NCBI RefSeq assembly: GCF_001551835.1
Contig: NZ_LODL01000005.1
Location: 1 to 64,000, forward strand
Source: Dechloromonas denitrificans
GTDB taxonomy: Bacteria; Pseudomonadota; Gammaproteobacteria; Burkholderiales; Rhodocyclaceae
Direction: 5' to 3'
DNA: 64,000 nucleotides
The notes beneath the pieces were generated by a model. The model saw nothing but the letters and a program-made list of their open reading frames with translations, had not been told where the DNA came from and made no database searches. The translations under genes and the position numbers were made by a program. Each line of letters starts with the position of its first letter. Position 1 is the stretch's first letter. This document shows, piece after piece, positions 40,429 through 49,328 of this stretch.

Positions 40429-40830
40429 ATGAAACTCCATTTTTCCCTGTTCAAGACCCTTGCCTGCCTTTTGTTGTCCGCCTGCCTGATGCCTGCCGCG
40501 CTGGCCAGCGATGCCGGCCCCTCCGGTCCCGAGCCTTACAAGTTCGTCGTCAATCTGGGCGATCCGTCGAATGGGGGCAAGTATCTGCAGGTCCAGATGG
40601 TTTTTGAAAGCGCCGGGCCCGAGGTCGATCACGATGTCGCCATCAACAAGCCCCGGATCCAGCATGCGCTGATCCTGCTGCTGTCCAGCGCCAATCCCGA
40701 TGTTTTGCTGACTCTGAAGGGCAAGAAGGATCTGATGGTCGAGATTATCGACACGATCAATCATCTGCTGCACGAGACTGAAAAGACCGGGGTGAAAGAC
40801 GTCTTTTTCACCAGCTTCATTATCCAGTAA
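40429..40830 (+). CDS. FliL-like secreted protein, orphan
   Basis: 133 residues. The N-terminus is a signal-peptide-like stretch ending ALAS near 24, though a lipobox-like SACLM makes anchoring possible. The rest resembles the FliL periplasmic domain: YLQVQMVFES near 47, RIQHALILLLSSANPDVLLTLKGKKDLMVEII near 78-109, and a terminal VKDVFFTSFIIQ. FliL stabilises stators at the flagellar motor, but no other flagellar gene is nearby. Family call rests on the C-terminal pattern. Confidence 0.7.
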   Translation: MKLHFSLFKTLACLLLSACLMPAALASDAGPSGPEPYKFVVNLGDPSNGGKYLQVQMVFESAGPEVDHDVAINKPRIQHALILLLSSANPDVLLTLKGKKDLMVEIIDTINHLLHETEKTGVKDVFFTSFIIQ

Positions 40831-41023
40831 GCCTGTTTTCAGTCGAATTCACTGAAAAACGTTCTGGAAAAAGTTTTTTGTGCTGAGGTGGGTTCGTGGC
40901 TTGGGTTTTATGGCTGATGTATTGTTATTTTTAAGTTAAAAAGACTTGTAATTCAAAAAATCGCAGCATAGACTTCTGTCAACGGCGCTGTTGTGGCGTC
41001 GATTTGACTAAAGGAGTGCAAGC

Positions 41024-41839
41024 GTGCAGATGGTTCAAAAACTGCTGGTCGTTGGCTGCGGCAACATGGGGGCCGCGCTGGCGGCAGGTTTTGCAATTGC
41101 CCATCCGACGGCCGACGTTGTCGCCCTCGATCGCGACCCGGAGCGCGCCCGTTTGCTGCTGCCGCCGGGCAGCCCTGTCGCCGTCCGCCAGACGCCGGCC
41201 GAACTGGCTGGCTGGCAGCCGGATCTGGTCATTCTCGCCTTGAAGCCGCAGGTGCTCGGCGCGGCACTGGCCGAGTTCATTCCCTTGCTGCGCGGCGCGC
41301 TGGTCATCTCGGTCGCTGCCGGCGTCGGGCTGAGCCGTCTGGGCGAACTGCTTGGCGGCCATCGCCGCCTGGTCCGCGCCATGCCCAATTTGCCGGTCGT
41401 CGTCGGCCAGGGGATGACCACGCTCTATGCCGACTCCCCCGCCGCGGCCGATGTCGCTGCCTGCACGGCGGTTTTCGATGCCGTCGGCCAAAGCGCCTGG
41501 GTCGCCAGCGAGGGCCAGATCGATGCGGCGACGGCGATTGCCGGCAGCGGCCCGGCCTATTTCCTGGCGCTGGTCGAGCAACTGGCCAAGGCCGGCGAAG
41601 CCGAGGGGCTGCCGGCCGAGTTGGCGCAGCATCTGGCCAGCCGGACTTTCATCGGCGCGGCCAGCCTGTTGCAGCAGGATGGCCGGCCGGCGGCCACGCT
41701 GAAGGCGGCGGTGTGCAGCCCGCGAGGTACGACCGAAGCCGGCCTGGCCGTGCTGGAACAGCCGGATGCCCTGCCGCGCGCCGTCGCCGCCAGCGTCCGC
41801 GCCGCCCATCAACGCGCCGTCGAACTGGCCGATGCCTGA
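41024..41839 (+). CDS. proC: Pyrroline-5-carboxylate reductase
   Basis: Last step of proline synthesis, NAD(P)H-dependent. 271 residues with a Rossmann start VVGCGNMGAAL, RAMPNLPVVVGQGMT near 125, and the C-terminal signature AAVCSPRGTTEAGL near 230. The GTG at 41024 is preferred because AGGAG lies seven bases upstream; an ATG two codons later is thirteen bases away. It is the first gene of a proC-lrp-putA cluster. Confidence 0.94.
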   Translation: MQMVQKLLVVGCGNMGAALAAGFAIAHPTADVVALDRDPERARLLLPPGSPVAVRQTPAELAGWQPDLVILALKPQVLGAALAEFIPLLRGALVISVAAGVGLSRLGELLGGHRRLVRAMPNLPVVVGQGMTTLYADSPAAADVAACTAVFDAVGQSAWVASEGQIDAATAIAGSGPAYFLALVEQLAKAGEAEGLPAELAQHLASRTFIGAASLLQQDGRPAATLKAAVCSPRGTTEAGLAVLEQPDALPRAVAASVRAAHQRAVELADA

Positions 41840-41858
41840 TCAAATCCCGGAGACCAAC

Positions 41859-42347
41859 ATGCATAAACTCGATCAAATCGATCTCGATATCCTGGCCGCC
41901 TTGCAGGCCGATGGCCGGACTACCAACGTGGCGCTGGCCAAACAGGTCGGGCTGAGCCCGACGCCTTGTCTAGAGCGCGTCAAGTCGCTGGAGGCGGAAG
42001 GCTTCATCGCCGGTTACTCGGCCCGTCTGGCGCCGGCGGCGCTCGGTCTCGGGCTGACTGTCTTTGTCCAGATCAGCATCGAGCGCACCTCGCAGCAGCT
42101 CTTCACGGACTTTCGCGCCGCGGTGCAGGCCATTCCGGAAATCCAGGAGTGCCACATGGTGGCCGGCGGCTACGACTATCTACTCAAGGTGCGGGTGCCG
42201 GACATGCTGGCCTACCGCAATTTCCTCGGCGCGGTGCTGTCGGGCATTCCCGGCATTCGCGAAACGCACAGTTATCCGGTGATGGAGGAGGTCAAGGACT
42301 CGGCCGCCATCGCCCTTGGCCACCTCGACCAGGGAGTTGCCCGATGA
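41859..42347 (+). CDS. Lrp/AsnC-family regulator (probable proline-responsive)
   Basis: 162 residues. N-terminal helix-turn-helix (DQIDLDILAALQADGRTTNVALAKQVGLSPTPCLERVKSLE), then a RAM ligand domain (about 65-150). It sits 19 bases after proC and overlaps putA as ATGA. PutA here lacks the N-terminal ribbon-helix-helix repressor of enterics, so this Lrp protein is the likely proline-sensing regulator, like PutR of other proteobacteria. Confidence 0.9.
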   Translation: MHKLDQIDLDILAALQADGRTTNVALAKQVGLSPTPCLERVKSLEAEGFIAGYSARLAPAALGLGLTVFVQISIERTSQQLFTDFRAAVQAIPEIQECHMVAGGYDYLLKVRVPDMLAYRNFLGAVLSGIPGIRETHSYPVMEEVKDSAAIALGHLDQGVAR

Positions 42348-45300
42348 GCCGCCTGTTGCGTGATGCAATGCGCCAGGCTTACCGGCGCGATGAAGCGGCT
42401 TGCGTGCGGGCGCTGGTCGCTGAACTGGAAGACTGGCCCGGCGATCCGGCGGCGGTCGGGCAGCGTGCCCGGGGGCTGGTCGAGGCGGTGCGCCGGCAGC
42501 GCAGCCATGCCAGCGGCGTCGATCACCTGATGCACGAATTCTCGCTGTCCAGCCAGGAAGGGGTCGCCCTGATGTGCCTGGCCGAAGCCCTGCTGCGGAT
42601 TCCGGACAGTGCTACGGTCGACCGCCTGATTCGCGACAAAATCAGCCACGGCGACTGGAAATCGCACCTCGGCGGCAGCCCGTCGCTGTTCGTCAATGCC
42701 GCGACCTGGGGCCTGATGCTGACCGGCAAGCTGGTCGCCACCCATAACCATGGGGCACTCGGCAATGCACTGAGCCGGCTGCTGAGCAAGGGCGGCGAGC
42801 CGTTGATCCGCAAGGGCGTCGATTTTGCGATGCGCCTGCTCGGCCAGCAGTTCGTCATGGGCGAGAATATCGCGGCGGCGCTCAGTCGCAGCCAGCACAA
42901 CGAGGCGCGCGGCTATACGCACTCCTTCGACATGCTCGGCGAAGCGGCGCTGACCGCGGCCGATGCCGAGCGCTATTTCCAGGCCTACGAAGCGGCCATC
43001 CACGCCATCGGCCAGGCCAGTGCCGGGCGCGGCATCAAGGCCGGGCCAGGCATTTCGGTCAAGCTGTCGGCGCTGCACCCGCGCTATGCCCGCAGCCAGC
43101 GAGAGCGGGTGATGGCCGAGCTGGGGCCGCGTCTGAAGCGCCTGCTGCAACTCGCCCGGCACTACGACATCGGCCTCAATATCGATGCCGAGGAGGCGGA
43201 TCGTCTCGAACTGTCGCTCGACCTGCTCGAAGAGCTGGCCGGCGACCCCGACCTGGCCGGCTGGCATGGCCTCGGCTTCGTCATCCAGGCCTACCAGAAG
43301 CGTTGTCCCTTCGTCATCGACCTGTTGGTCGATCTGGCCCGGCGCAGCCAGCGCCGGCTGATGGTACGCCTGGTCAAGGGCGCGTATTGGGATAGCGAAA
43401 TCAAGCGCGCCCAGGTCGATGGCCTGGCCGATTACCCGGTCTATACCCGCAAGTCGCATTCCGACCTCGCCTATCTGGTCTGCGCCCGCCGCCTGCTCGC
43501 GGCGCCTGACGCCATCTACCCGCAGTTCGCGACGCACAACGCGCATACGCTGTCGGCGGTCTTCCAGATGGCCAAGGCGGCCGGCATCGACGACTACGAA
43601 TTCCAGTGCCTGCATGGCATGGGCGAGCCGCTCTACGACAATGTCGTCGGTCCGGAGAACCTCGGCAAGCCCTGCCGCATCTACGCGCCGGTCGGCAGCC
43701 ATGAAACGCTGCTGCCCTACCTGGTGCGCCGCCTGCTGGAAAACGGGGCAAACAGCTCTTTCGTCAATCGCATTGTCGATCCGGCGGTCTCGATCGATGA
43801 ACTGATCGAAGAGCCGCTGACCCAGGTCCGCCGCGAAGGCGGTGGGCGCCACCCGGCGATCCCCTTGCCGCGCCAACTGTATGGCAGCGGACGCCTCAAT
43901 TCGAGTGGCCTCGACCTGGCGGATGAGCCGACGCTGGCTTCGCTGGAAAATGAATTGGCGAGTCTGGCCAATCGCCATTGGCAGGCCGGCCCCGTGCTGG
44001 CGGCCGACGCGCCGGCCAATGCCGATGCGCCGCCGCGCCCGGTGTTCAATCCGGCCAATCGGCTGGAGCAGGTCGGGACAGTGCGCGACGCCGGGCCGGC
44101 GCAGATCGAAAGCGCGCTGGCCAGTGCCCAGGCCTGCGTCGAATCCTGGCACCAGACGCCGCCGGCCGAACGCGCCGCGGCGCTGTCGCGGGCGGCAGAT
44201 CTGCTCGAAGCCCGGCGGCCGGAACTGCTCAGCCTGTGCATCCGCGAAGCCGGCAAAACCTGGGCCAACGCGCTGGCGGAGGTGCGCGAGGCGGTCGATT
44301 TCTGCCGTTACTACGGTCAACAGCTTGCAAACGGCCATTTTCAACCGGCCGCCGCGGCGCCGGGCGTCGTCGTCTGCATCAGCCCGTGGAATTTCCCGCT
44401 CGCCATCTTCATCGGCGAAGTCAGCGCCGCTCTTGCTGCCGGTAGCCCGGTAATCGCCAAGCCGGCCGAGCAAACGCCGCTGATCGCCGCGTTCGCCGTC
44501 GAACTCCTGCACGCCGCCGGTATTCCGCGTGCGGTCCTGCAGTTCCTGCCCGGGCCGGGCGAGACGGTAGGCGCTGCGCTGACCGCCGATGCCCGGGTAC
44601 GCGGTGTCGTGTTCACCGGCTCGACCGAGGTGGCGCAACTGATCAACCAGAGCGTCGCCGGCCGTGATGGCGTCCGGCTGATCGCCGAAACCGGCGGCCA
44701 GAATGCGATGATCGTCGATTCCTCGGCGTTGCCCGAGCAGGTCGTGCTCGACGTGCTGGCATCCGGTTTCGACAGCGCCGGCCAGCGTTGTTCGGCCCTG
44801 CGCGTGCTCTGCCTGCAAACCGATATTGCCAATCACGTCCTGGAAATGCTGAAGGCGGCGATGCAGGAACTGCAGCTTGGCAACCCGGCGCAACTGGCCA
44901 CCGACATCGGCCCGGTCATCGACGACGAGGCGCAGGCCGGCCTGCTCGCCCATATCGAACGCATGCGGGCCAAGGGCAGGGCAGTCTTCCAGTTGGCGCT
45001 GCCGGCGGCGTGTGCCGAAGGCAGCTTCGTGCCGCCGACGCTGATCGAGATCGATTCGCTGGCCGACCTGCAGCGCGAGGTCTTCGGCCCGGTCATCCAC
45101 GTCCTGCGCTTCGCCGGCGACAAACTGCCGCGCCTGCTCGACGCCATCAACGCCACCGGCTACGGGCTGACGCTCGGCCTGCACAGCCGGATCGACGAGA
45201 CGGTGCAGCTGGTCAGCAGCAGCGCTCATGTCGGCAACATCTACGTCAATCGCAACATGGTCGGCGCCGTGGTCGGCGTCCAGCCCTTTGGCGGCGAAGG

Positions 45301-45964
45301 CTTGTCCGGCACCGGGCCGAAAGCGGGCGGGCCGCTCTACCTGCATCGGTTGGTCGACAGCGAGCGCGTCCTGCCGGCCGAGATCGGTTGCCAGCCGGGT
45401 GATGCGCCGCTGGCGGTCGACTCCGCCTTCCGGCAACTGGCCGAATGGGCTTTTGTCGCCGGCCGGCGCGAACTGGCCCAGCTCTGTACCGAATATGCCG
45501 AACTCTCGCCCTGGTGCGCCCGCATCGATCTGCCGGGTCCGACCGGTGAGCGCAATACGCTGCGCTTTGCAGCACGCGGCTTGATGCTTTGCCTGGCTGC
45601 CGATGAAGACGGCGTGCTGCGTCAGTTGGCAGCGGTTTTTGCTACCGGCAATCAGGCGGCATTGCCGGATACGCCGCTCTGCCGGGCCGTGCTCGGCAAG
45701 CTGCCGAAGAATCTGGCGGCCGGGATTGCCGTCAGGGCGGCGCCCGGCTTTGCCGGCCTGGCCGGCGTGCTGTTTGTCGGTCCGCCGGCGGAGGCGGCCC
45801 GTTTGCGTCTGCGTCTGGCCTGCGAACCGGGGGCGTTGATCCCGCTTTTGCAGCCGACGGGTACCGGTCGCTACCCTTTGTACCGCATGCTGGTTGAGCG
45901 GGTATTGACGGTGAATACCACCGCTGCGGGCGGCAACACGACGCTGATGACCCTCGGGGCCTGA
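42344..45964 (+). CDS. putA: Bifunctional proline dehydrogenase / pyrroline-5-carboxylate dehydrogenase
   Basis: 1206 residues; converts proline to glutamate via FAD- then NAD-dependent steps. PRODH barrel about 180-480 (GRGIKAGPGISVKLSALHPR, RLVKGAYWDSEIKRAQ). ALDH domain about 560-990 with SPWNFPLAIF, ETGGQNAMIVDSSA and catalytic Cys in DSAGQRCSALR. A C-terminal 200-residue region follows. The N-terminus starts without an RHH DNA-binding domain, so it should be purely catalytic. Membrane association is expected for PRODH electron transfer to quinone. Confidence 0.95.
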   Translation: MSRLLRDAMRQAYRRDEAACVRALVAELEDWPGDPAAVGQRARGLVEAVRRQRSHASGVDHLMHEFSLSSQEGVALMCLAEALLRIPDSATVDRLIRDKISHGDWKSHLGGSPSLFVNAATWGLMLTGKLVATHNHGALGNALSRLLSKGGEPLIRKGVDFAMRLLGQQFVMGENIAAALSRSQHNEARGYTHSFDMLGEAALTAADAERYFQAYEAAIHAIGQASAGRGIKAGPGISVKLSALHPRYARSQRERVMAELGPRLKRLLQLARHYDIGLNIDAEEADRLELSLDLLEELAGDPDLAGWHGLGFVIQAYQKRCPFVIDLLVDLARRSQRRLMVRLVKGAYWDSEIKRAQVDGLADYPVYTRKSHSDLAYLVCARRLLAAPDAIYPQFATHNAHTLSAVFQMAKAAGIDDYEFQCLHGMGEPLYDNVVGPENLGKPCRIYAPVGSHETLLPYLVRRLLENGANSSFVNRIVDPAVSIDELIEEPLTQVRREGGGRHPAIPLPRQLYGSGRLNSSGLDLADEPTLASLENELASLANRHWQAGPVLAADAPANADAPPRPVFNPANRLEQVGTVRDAGPAQIESALASAQACVESWHQTPPAERAAALSRAADLLEARRPELLSLCIREAGKTWANALAEVREAVDFCRYYGQQLANGHFQPAAAAPGVVVCISPWNFPLAIFIGEVSAALAAGSPVIAKPAEQTPLIAAFAVELLHAAGIPRAVLQFLPGPGETVGAALTADARVRGVVFTGSTEVAQLINQSVAGRDGVRLIAETGGQNAMIVDSSALPEQVVLDVLASGFDSAGQRCSALRVLCLQTDIANHVLEMLKAAMQELQLGNPAQLATDIGPVIDDEAQAGLLAHIERMRAKGRAVFQLALPAACAEGSFVPPTLIEIDSLADLQREVFGPVIHVLRFAGDKLPRLLDAINATGYGLTLGLHSRIDETVQLVSSSAHVGNIYVNRNMVGAVVGVQPFGGEGLSGTGPKAGGPLYLHRLVDSERVLPAEIGCQPGDAPLAVDSAFRQLAEWAFVAGRRELAQLCTEYAELSPWCARIDLPGPTGERNTLRFAARGLMLCLAADEDGVLRQLAAVFATGNQAALPDTPLCRAVLGKLPKNLAAGIAVRAAPGFAGLAGVLFVGPPAEAARLRLRLACEPGALIPLLQPTGTGRYPLYRMLVERVLTVNTTAAGGNTTLMTLGA

Positions 45965-45965
45965 G

Positions 45966-46003
45966 CCAGGGCCGCCCGGCAGAGCGCCGGGCGGCCTGGT
46001 TTT
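45966..46003 (+). terminator. Rho-independent terminator after putA
   Basis: A long GC stem of CCAGGGCCGCCCGGC against GCCGGGCGGCCTGG, with one bulged G, an AGAGC loop and TTTT. It begins one base after the putA stop. Confidence 0.88.
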
Positions 46004-46131
46004 ATTCATTGATGAATTTGTTGTTTTTACTTGAAATGCAATCTGCCGGGGTTTAGCATCATTGCAAGACCTGCCACCCAACAAGATGGCGCGGAATATC
46101 CAATATAAGAACATTCAAGGAGGGACAAAAA

Positions 46132-47760
46132 ATGGCCTGGTTCGACAATCTTTCGTTGCGTTACAAGCTGCTGCTCAACTTTCTCGCGAGCGGCGGCGTG
46201 CTGATCGTCGCCGTGGTGTTCTGTGTCATGCAGATCCGGTCGGTCGGCAAGGATACCGAGCAAATTGCCAAAAACTGGCTGCCCTCGGTGCAGGCGGTCG
46301 GTGAGATCAGCCAGCTACGGCTGCGCTATCGGGTGCGCAGCCTGGAATACATGCTGCCGGGCAGCGCCGACGAGAAGGCCAAGATCGAAAGCAGCCTGGG
46401 CAAGCTGGACGAGTCGGTGCGTGAAGCCCTGAAAGGCTATGAAAAGCTGATTGTTTCCGAGCCGGAGCGGGTGATCTATCAATCGGTCGTCCAGGCAGCG
46501 ACTGATTATCGGGCCGTCGTCGACAAGGGCATCGCCCAGGCCAAGGCCGGCAACGAGGAGCAGGCACAGCAGTTGCGCAAGACGGAGTGGGTGACGGTGG
46601 CCAATCGGATGCGCGACAAGACCGATGAACTGATGAAGCTCAACCGCACCGGTTCCGAAGCAGCGTCGAGCAGTGCCGAGGCGCACGTCAATTCCGCCCT
46701 GGTCGGTGGCCTCGGTGCCCTGGCGCTTGGCATCGTGCTCGCCTTGCTGGTTTCCTACCTGATTGCTCGCCGGATGGGCGGCCAGCTCGATGCCGCGGTT
46801 GCCGCCGCCCGCCTGATCGCGCAGGGCGACCTGCGCGGCGAGTTGCCGCGGGTCAATGCCGACGAGGTGGGCAAACTGGTCGGCGCCGTCGGCGACATGC
46901 AGCAGTCGCTGCGCAGTGCGATGGGCGAAACCTTGACCAGTGCCGAACAGATCCTGACCGCTTCCAAATCGCTGAGCCATGCGGTGCAACTGATCGATCA
47001 GTCGTCTTCGGTGCAGAGCAGCGCGGCTTCGGCCATTGCCGCCAATGTCGAGGAACTGACCGTCTCGATCAACCACGTTTCGGACAATACCAACGAGGCG
47101 TCGCGGCTGGCCAATGCCTCTGATGAGCAGGCGCATCAGGGCAATCTGGCGATCGAGGAACTGGTCGGCCAGATCAACAAGGTGGCCAATGTGGTGCGCA
47201 ACGCGGCCGGCCAGATCAACGAACTGAAGCAGGAGTCCGAGAAGATTTCAAGCATCGTCGCGGTCATTCGCGATATTGCCGACCAGACTAACCTGCTCGC
47301 CCTCAACGCCGCGATCGAGGCGGCACGGGCCGGTGAAGCCGGGCGCGGCTTTGCCGTGGTGGCCGATGAAGTGCGCAAGCTGGCCGAGCGGACCGCGGTG
47401 TCGACCGGCGAAATCACCGGCATGGTCAATGCCATCCAGCAATCGACCGGGCAGGTGGTGAGCGGTGTCGCGCAAGGGGTCGAACTGGCCGACAGCAGCG
47501 TCGTGCTGGCCCAGCAGGCCGGGCAGTCGATTGCCCATCTGCGCGAAATGGCGCAGCAGGTGGCCGATGTCGTGCGCGAGGTCAATAACGGCCTGCGCGA
47601 ACAGTCGGCGGCATCGACCGACGTTGCCGTCCGCATCGAGCAGATTGCGACGCAGTCCGAAGAGGCCAGCGCCATCGCCCACGAAACCTCGCAGGCCGCC
47701 GAATCGCTGGACCGGACGGCACACGAGATGCAGGCCATCGTCGGGCGCTTCAAGATCTGA
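46132..47760 (+). CDS. Methyl-accepting chemotaxis protein (4HB sensor)
   Basis: 542 residues. TM1 near 12-32, a four-helix-bundle periplasmic domain (about 35-185), TM2 near 190-212, HAMP, and a signalling domain with EIFSDQ-type hairpin core [40 protein letters not shown] (about 380-420). AAGGAGGG ribosome site. Ligand unknown. Confidence 0.93.
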   Translation: MAWFDNLSLRYKLLLNFLASGGVLIVAVVFCVMQIRSVGKDTEQIAKNWLPSVQAVGEISQLRLRYRVRSLEYMLPGSADEKAKIESSLGKLDESVREALKGYEKLIVSEPERVIYQSVVQAATDYRAVVDKGIAQAKAGNEEQAQQLRKTEWVTVANRMRDKTDELMKLNRTGSEAASSSAEAHVNSALVGGLGALALGIVLALLVSYLIARRMGGQLDAAVAAARLIAQGDLRGELPRVNADEVGKLVGAVGDMQQSLRSAMGETLTSAEQILTASKSLSHAVQLIDQSSSVQSSAASAIAANVEELTVSINHVSDNTNEASRLANASDEQAHQGNLAIEELVGQINKVANVVRNAAGQINELKQESEKISSIVAVIRDIADQTNLLALNAAIEAARAGEAGRGFAVVADEVRKLAERTAVSTGEITGMVNAIQQSTGQVVSGVAQGVELADSSVVLAQQAGQSIAHLREMAQQVADVVREVNNGLREQSAASTDVAVRIEQIATQSEEASAIAHETSQAAESLDRTAHEMQAIVGRFKI

Positions 47761-47776
47761 TTTTTGCTCGATTGCT

Positions 47777-47809
47777 GCGGTCGACCGCCGGAAAATGGCA
47801 AATTCCGGC
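47777..47809. repeat. Palindrome and hairpin between convergent MCP and rquA; possible repeat copy D
   Basis: Contains the perfect palindrome GCGGTCGACCGC (47777-47788), overlapping a hairpin GCCGGAA (47787-47793) / TTCCGGC (47803-47809). The GTCGACCGCCGG core recalls copy A. It may end transcription of both genes, but has no T run. Confidence 0.45.
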
Positions 47810-47819
47810 GCTGGCCGGC

Positions 47820-48560
47820 TTAGACGGTAATCACCACCTGCTGGTAAAGATCACCGAAACAGGTGCGCTTGCTAACGCTGCCTGAACTGAATGTGGCCGG
47901 CAGGTAGCTGGCGATTTCCTGCTGCCAGAGGTCGTCGGCAAAAGGCTCGAGCAGGCCGAGCACGGCTTTCATCATATAGCGCAGCGGGTTGCTGCGTTTC
48001 GGCTTGTGATAATCGACGATGACGACTTTCCCGCCCGGCCGGGTCACCCGTAGCGCTTCGGCCAGCGTGGCGCGGCGGACCGCTTCCGGCTGCTCGTGGA
48101 GCAGAAAAAAAAGCAGGCTGGCGTCGAAGCTGGCATCGGCGAAATGCAGGGCGCTGGCATCCTGCCGGTGCAGGTGGATACGTTGGTCGTCGGCCAGTTT
48201 GCGGCGTAGGTTGGCGAGCTGGATCGGCGCCACGTCGACGACATCGAGGGTGCCGGCGGCACCCAGCCGGGCGGCGATGCGCTGGCTGAAATCACCATAG
48301 ACACAGGCCACCTGCAGCAGGCGATGTTCGATCGGGTCGCCGAGTTCGGCCAGTGCGCCATCACGCAGGCGACTGAAATTGCCCCAGAGAATCAGGTTGA
48401 CCAGCCATTCGCGCTCGAAGAAGCGAACCGCATTCGGATGCAGATAGGCCCACCAATAGACTTTTCGCAGATAGTCGGGAATCTGCGGATCGATCCGGGC
48501 CGCTGGTGAATTGGCGACCGCTACGAAGGGAGAAGGAAGACCTTGGGCGTTGTTTTTCAT
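47820..48560 (-). CDS. rquA: Probable rhodoquinone biosynthesis methyltransferase-like protein RquA
   Basis: 246 residues, class I methyltransferase fold. Features recalled for RquA: PDYLRKVYWWAYLHPNAVRFFEREWLVNLILWGNF (about 30-65), the glycine-loop replacement QVACVYGDFS (about 87-96), LLFFLLHEQPEAVRR (about 148-162), and RPGGKVVIVDYHKP near 178. RquA converts ubiquinone to rhodoquinone, used to reduce fumarate anaerobically. The ATG at 48560 begins the conserved part. Family call is from remembered motifs; other UbiE-like methyltransferases lack the YWWAYLHP block. Confidence 0.8.
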   Translation of the reverse strand: MKNNAQGLPSPFVAVANSPAARIDPQIPDYLRKVYWWAYLHPNAVRFFEREWLVNLILWGNFSRLRDGALAELGDPIEHRLLQVACVYGDFSQRIAARLGAAGTLDVVDVAPIQLANLRRKLADDQRIHLHRQDASALHFADASFDASLLFFLLHEQPEAVRRATLAEALRVTRPGGKVVIVDYHKPKRSNPLRYMMKAVLGLLEPFADDLWQQEIASYLPATFSSGSVSKRTCFGDLYQQVVITV

Positions 48561-48739
48561 GAATATCTCTGGGGGGCGGCTGCCTGGGTAGCAGGCATGA
48601 TGCAAGCCGACGAGCGCTAGGGTGTCATATTTTGGTTGTTCCACCACCGGATATTTCCAGCCTTCCTTCAGCTTGGGCTACAGGCCAGGCCGGATTGGCC
48701 GTTAACAGACTTGAGGCTTCGTTGATTGGAGGTGGTGCG

Positions 48740-48973
48740 ATGAATGTCATCTACAGCAGTGAGCATTTCTGGATTCTGGCCTACCCGGCCGAGCAGGGGC
48801 TTGAGTTGTTCGACAAGGATGCGCTGAGCACACTTTTCCTGCGCGGGCCGTCGGCCTGGCATTTCCAGCACGCGATGGAAGAGATTCCGGAAGCCGAGCG
48901 CGACGAGGAAACCATCGACGCCTTCCTCGAAGATTACTGTGCCGGTAGCGCTCGTCCCATCGTCTTCCACTGA
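48740..48973 (+). CDS. DUF3567-like small protein
   Basis: 77 residues, acidic and cytosolic. The MNVIYSSEHFWILAYPAEQGLELFDKD opening and the short IDAFLEDYCAGSARPIVFH ending match DUF3567, which is largely betaproteobacterial. GGAGGTG lies 5 bases before the ATG. Function unknown. Confidence 0.7.
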   Translation: MNVIYSSEHFWILAYPAEQGLELFDKDALSTLFLRGPSAWHFQHAMEEIPEAERDEETIDAFLEDYCAGSARPIVFH

Positions 48974-49023
48974 CGTGCTAGAATCGCGGGCATTGTCTTG
49001 ATTAGCTTGAGGAAAGCAGCCAA

Positions 49024-49233
49024 ATGGGTGACGTAAATACGAGCTACGTGTCTGATCACACGAAGTGGATGAACGAGCAGCTGGAACAGAATCCGGCCTG
49101 GGGCGAAGACCAAAAGGCCGGTCGCGCCCTGTGGTGGGACAAGAAGCAGGATATCGATACCTCGACGCGCAATGCGACCTCCAAGGTGGCGCAGAAGCCT
49201 TACCCCTACGACGTGAATTTCTTCGGCGAATAA
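49024..49233 (+). CDS. DUF3460 family small protein
   Basis: 69 residues. YVSDHTKWMNEQLEQNP and AGRALWWDKKQDID with a terminal QKPYPYDVNF stretch are typical of DUF3460, a betaproteobacterial family of unknown function. GAGGAAAG ribosome site. A terminator follows. Confidence 0.85.
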   Translation: MGDVNTSYVSDHTKWMNEQLEQNPAWGEDQKAGRALWWDKKQDIDTSTRNATSKVAQKPYPYDVNFFGE

Positions 49234-49256
49234 TTCCTCGGCGGACGTCCAAATGA

Positions 49257-49283
49257 AAAGCCGGTCTTGCGACCGGCTTTTTT
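49257..49283 (+). terminator. Rho-independent terminator after the DUF3460 gene
   Basis: AGCCGGTC (49259-49266) pairs with GACCGGCT (49271-49278) around TTGC, followed by a run of T. Confidence 0.9.
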
Positions 49284-49285
49284 GT

Positions 49286-49321
49286 TGCCGTTCGCTCCCG
49301 CCGGGGCAGGAGCTACAAGCC
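49286..49321. repeat. Possible REP-like element
   Basis: Read on the minus strand it is TTGTAGCTCCTGCCCCGGCG followed by GGAGCGAACGG, with a CTCC/GGAG stem. This resembles the TGTAGGAGC REP family of many gamma- and betaproteobacteria. Only one copy is seen in the window. Confidence 0.35.
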
Positions 49322-49328
49322 TGGGTGC

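Noticed and set aside
42272-46114. A 1280-codon open frame antisense to putA
   Set aside because: Same reason: low-complexity Arg/Gln/Gly product opposite an intact PutA.
48740-49233. Toxin-antitoxin pair from the two small adjacent genes
   Set aside because: The proteins match DUF3567-like and DUF3460 housekeeping families of unknown function, and neither shows toxin or antitoxin features.
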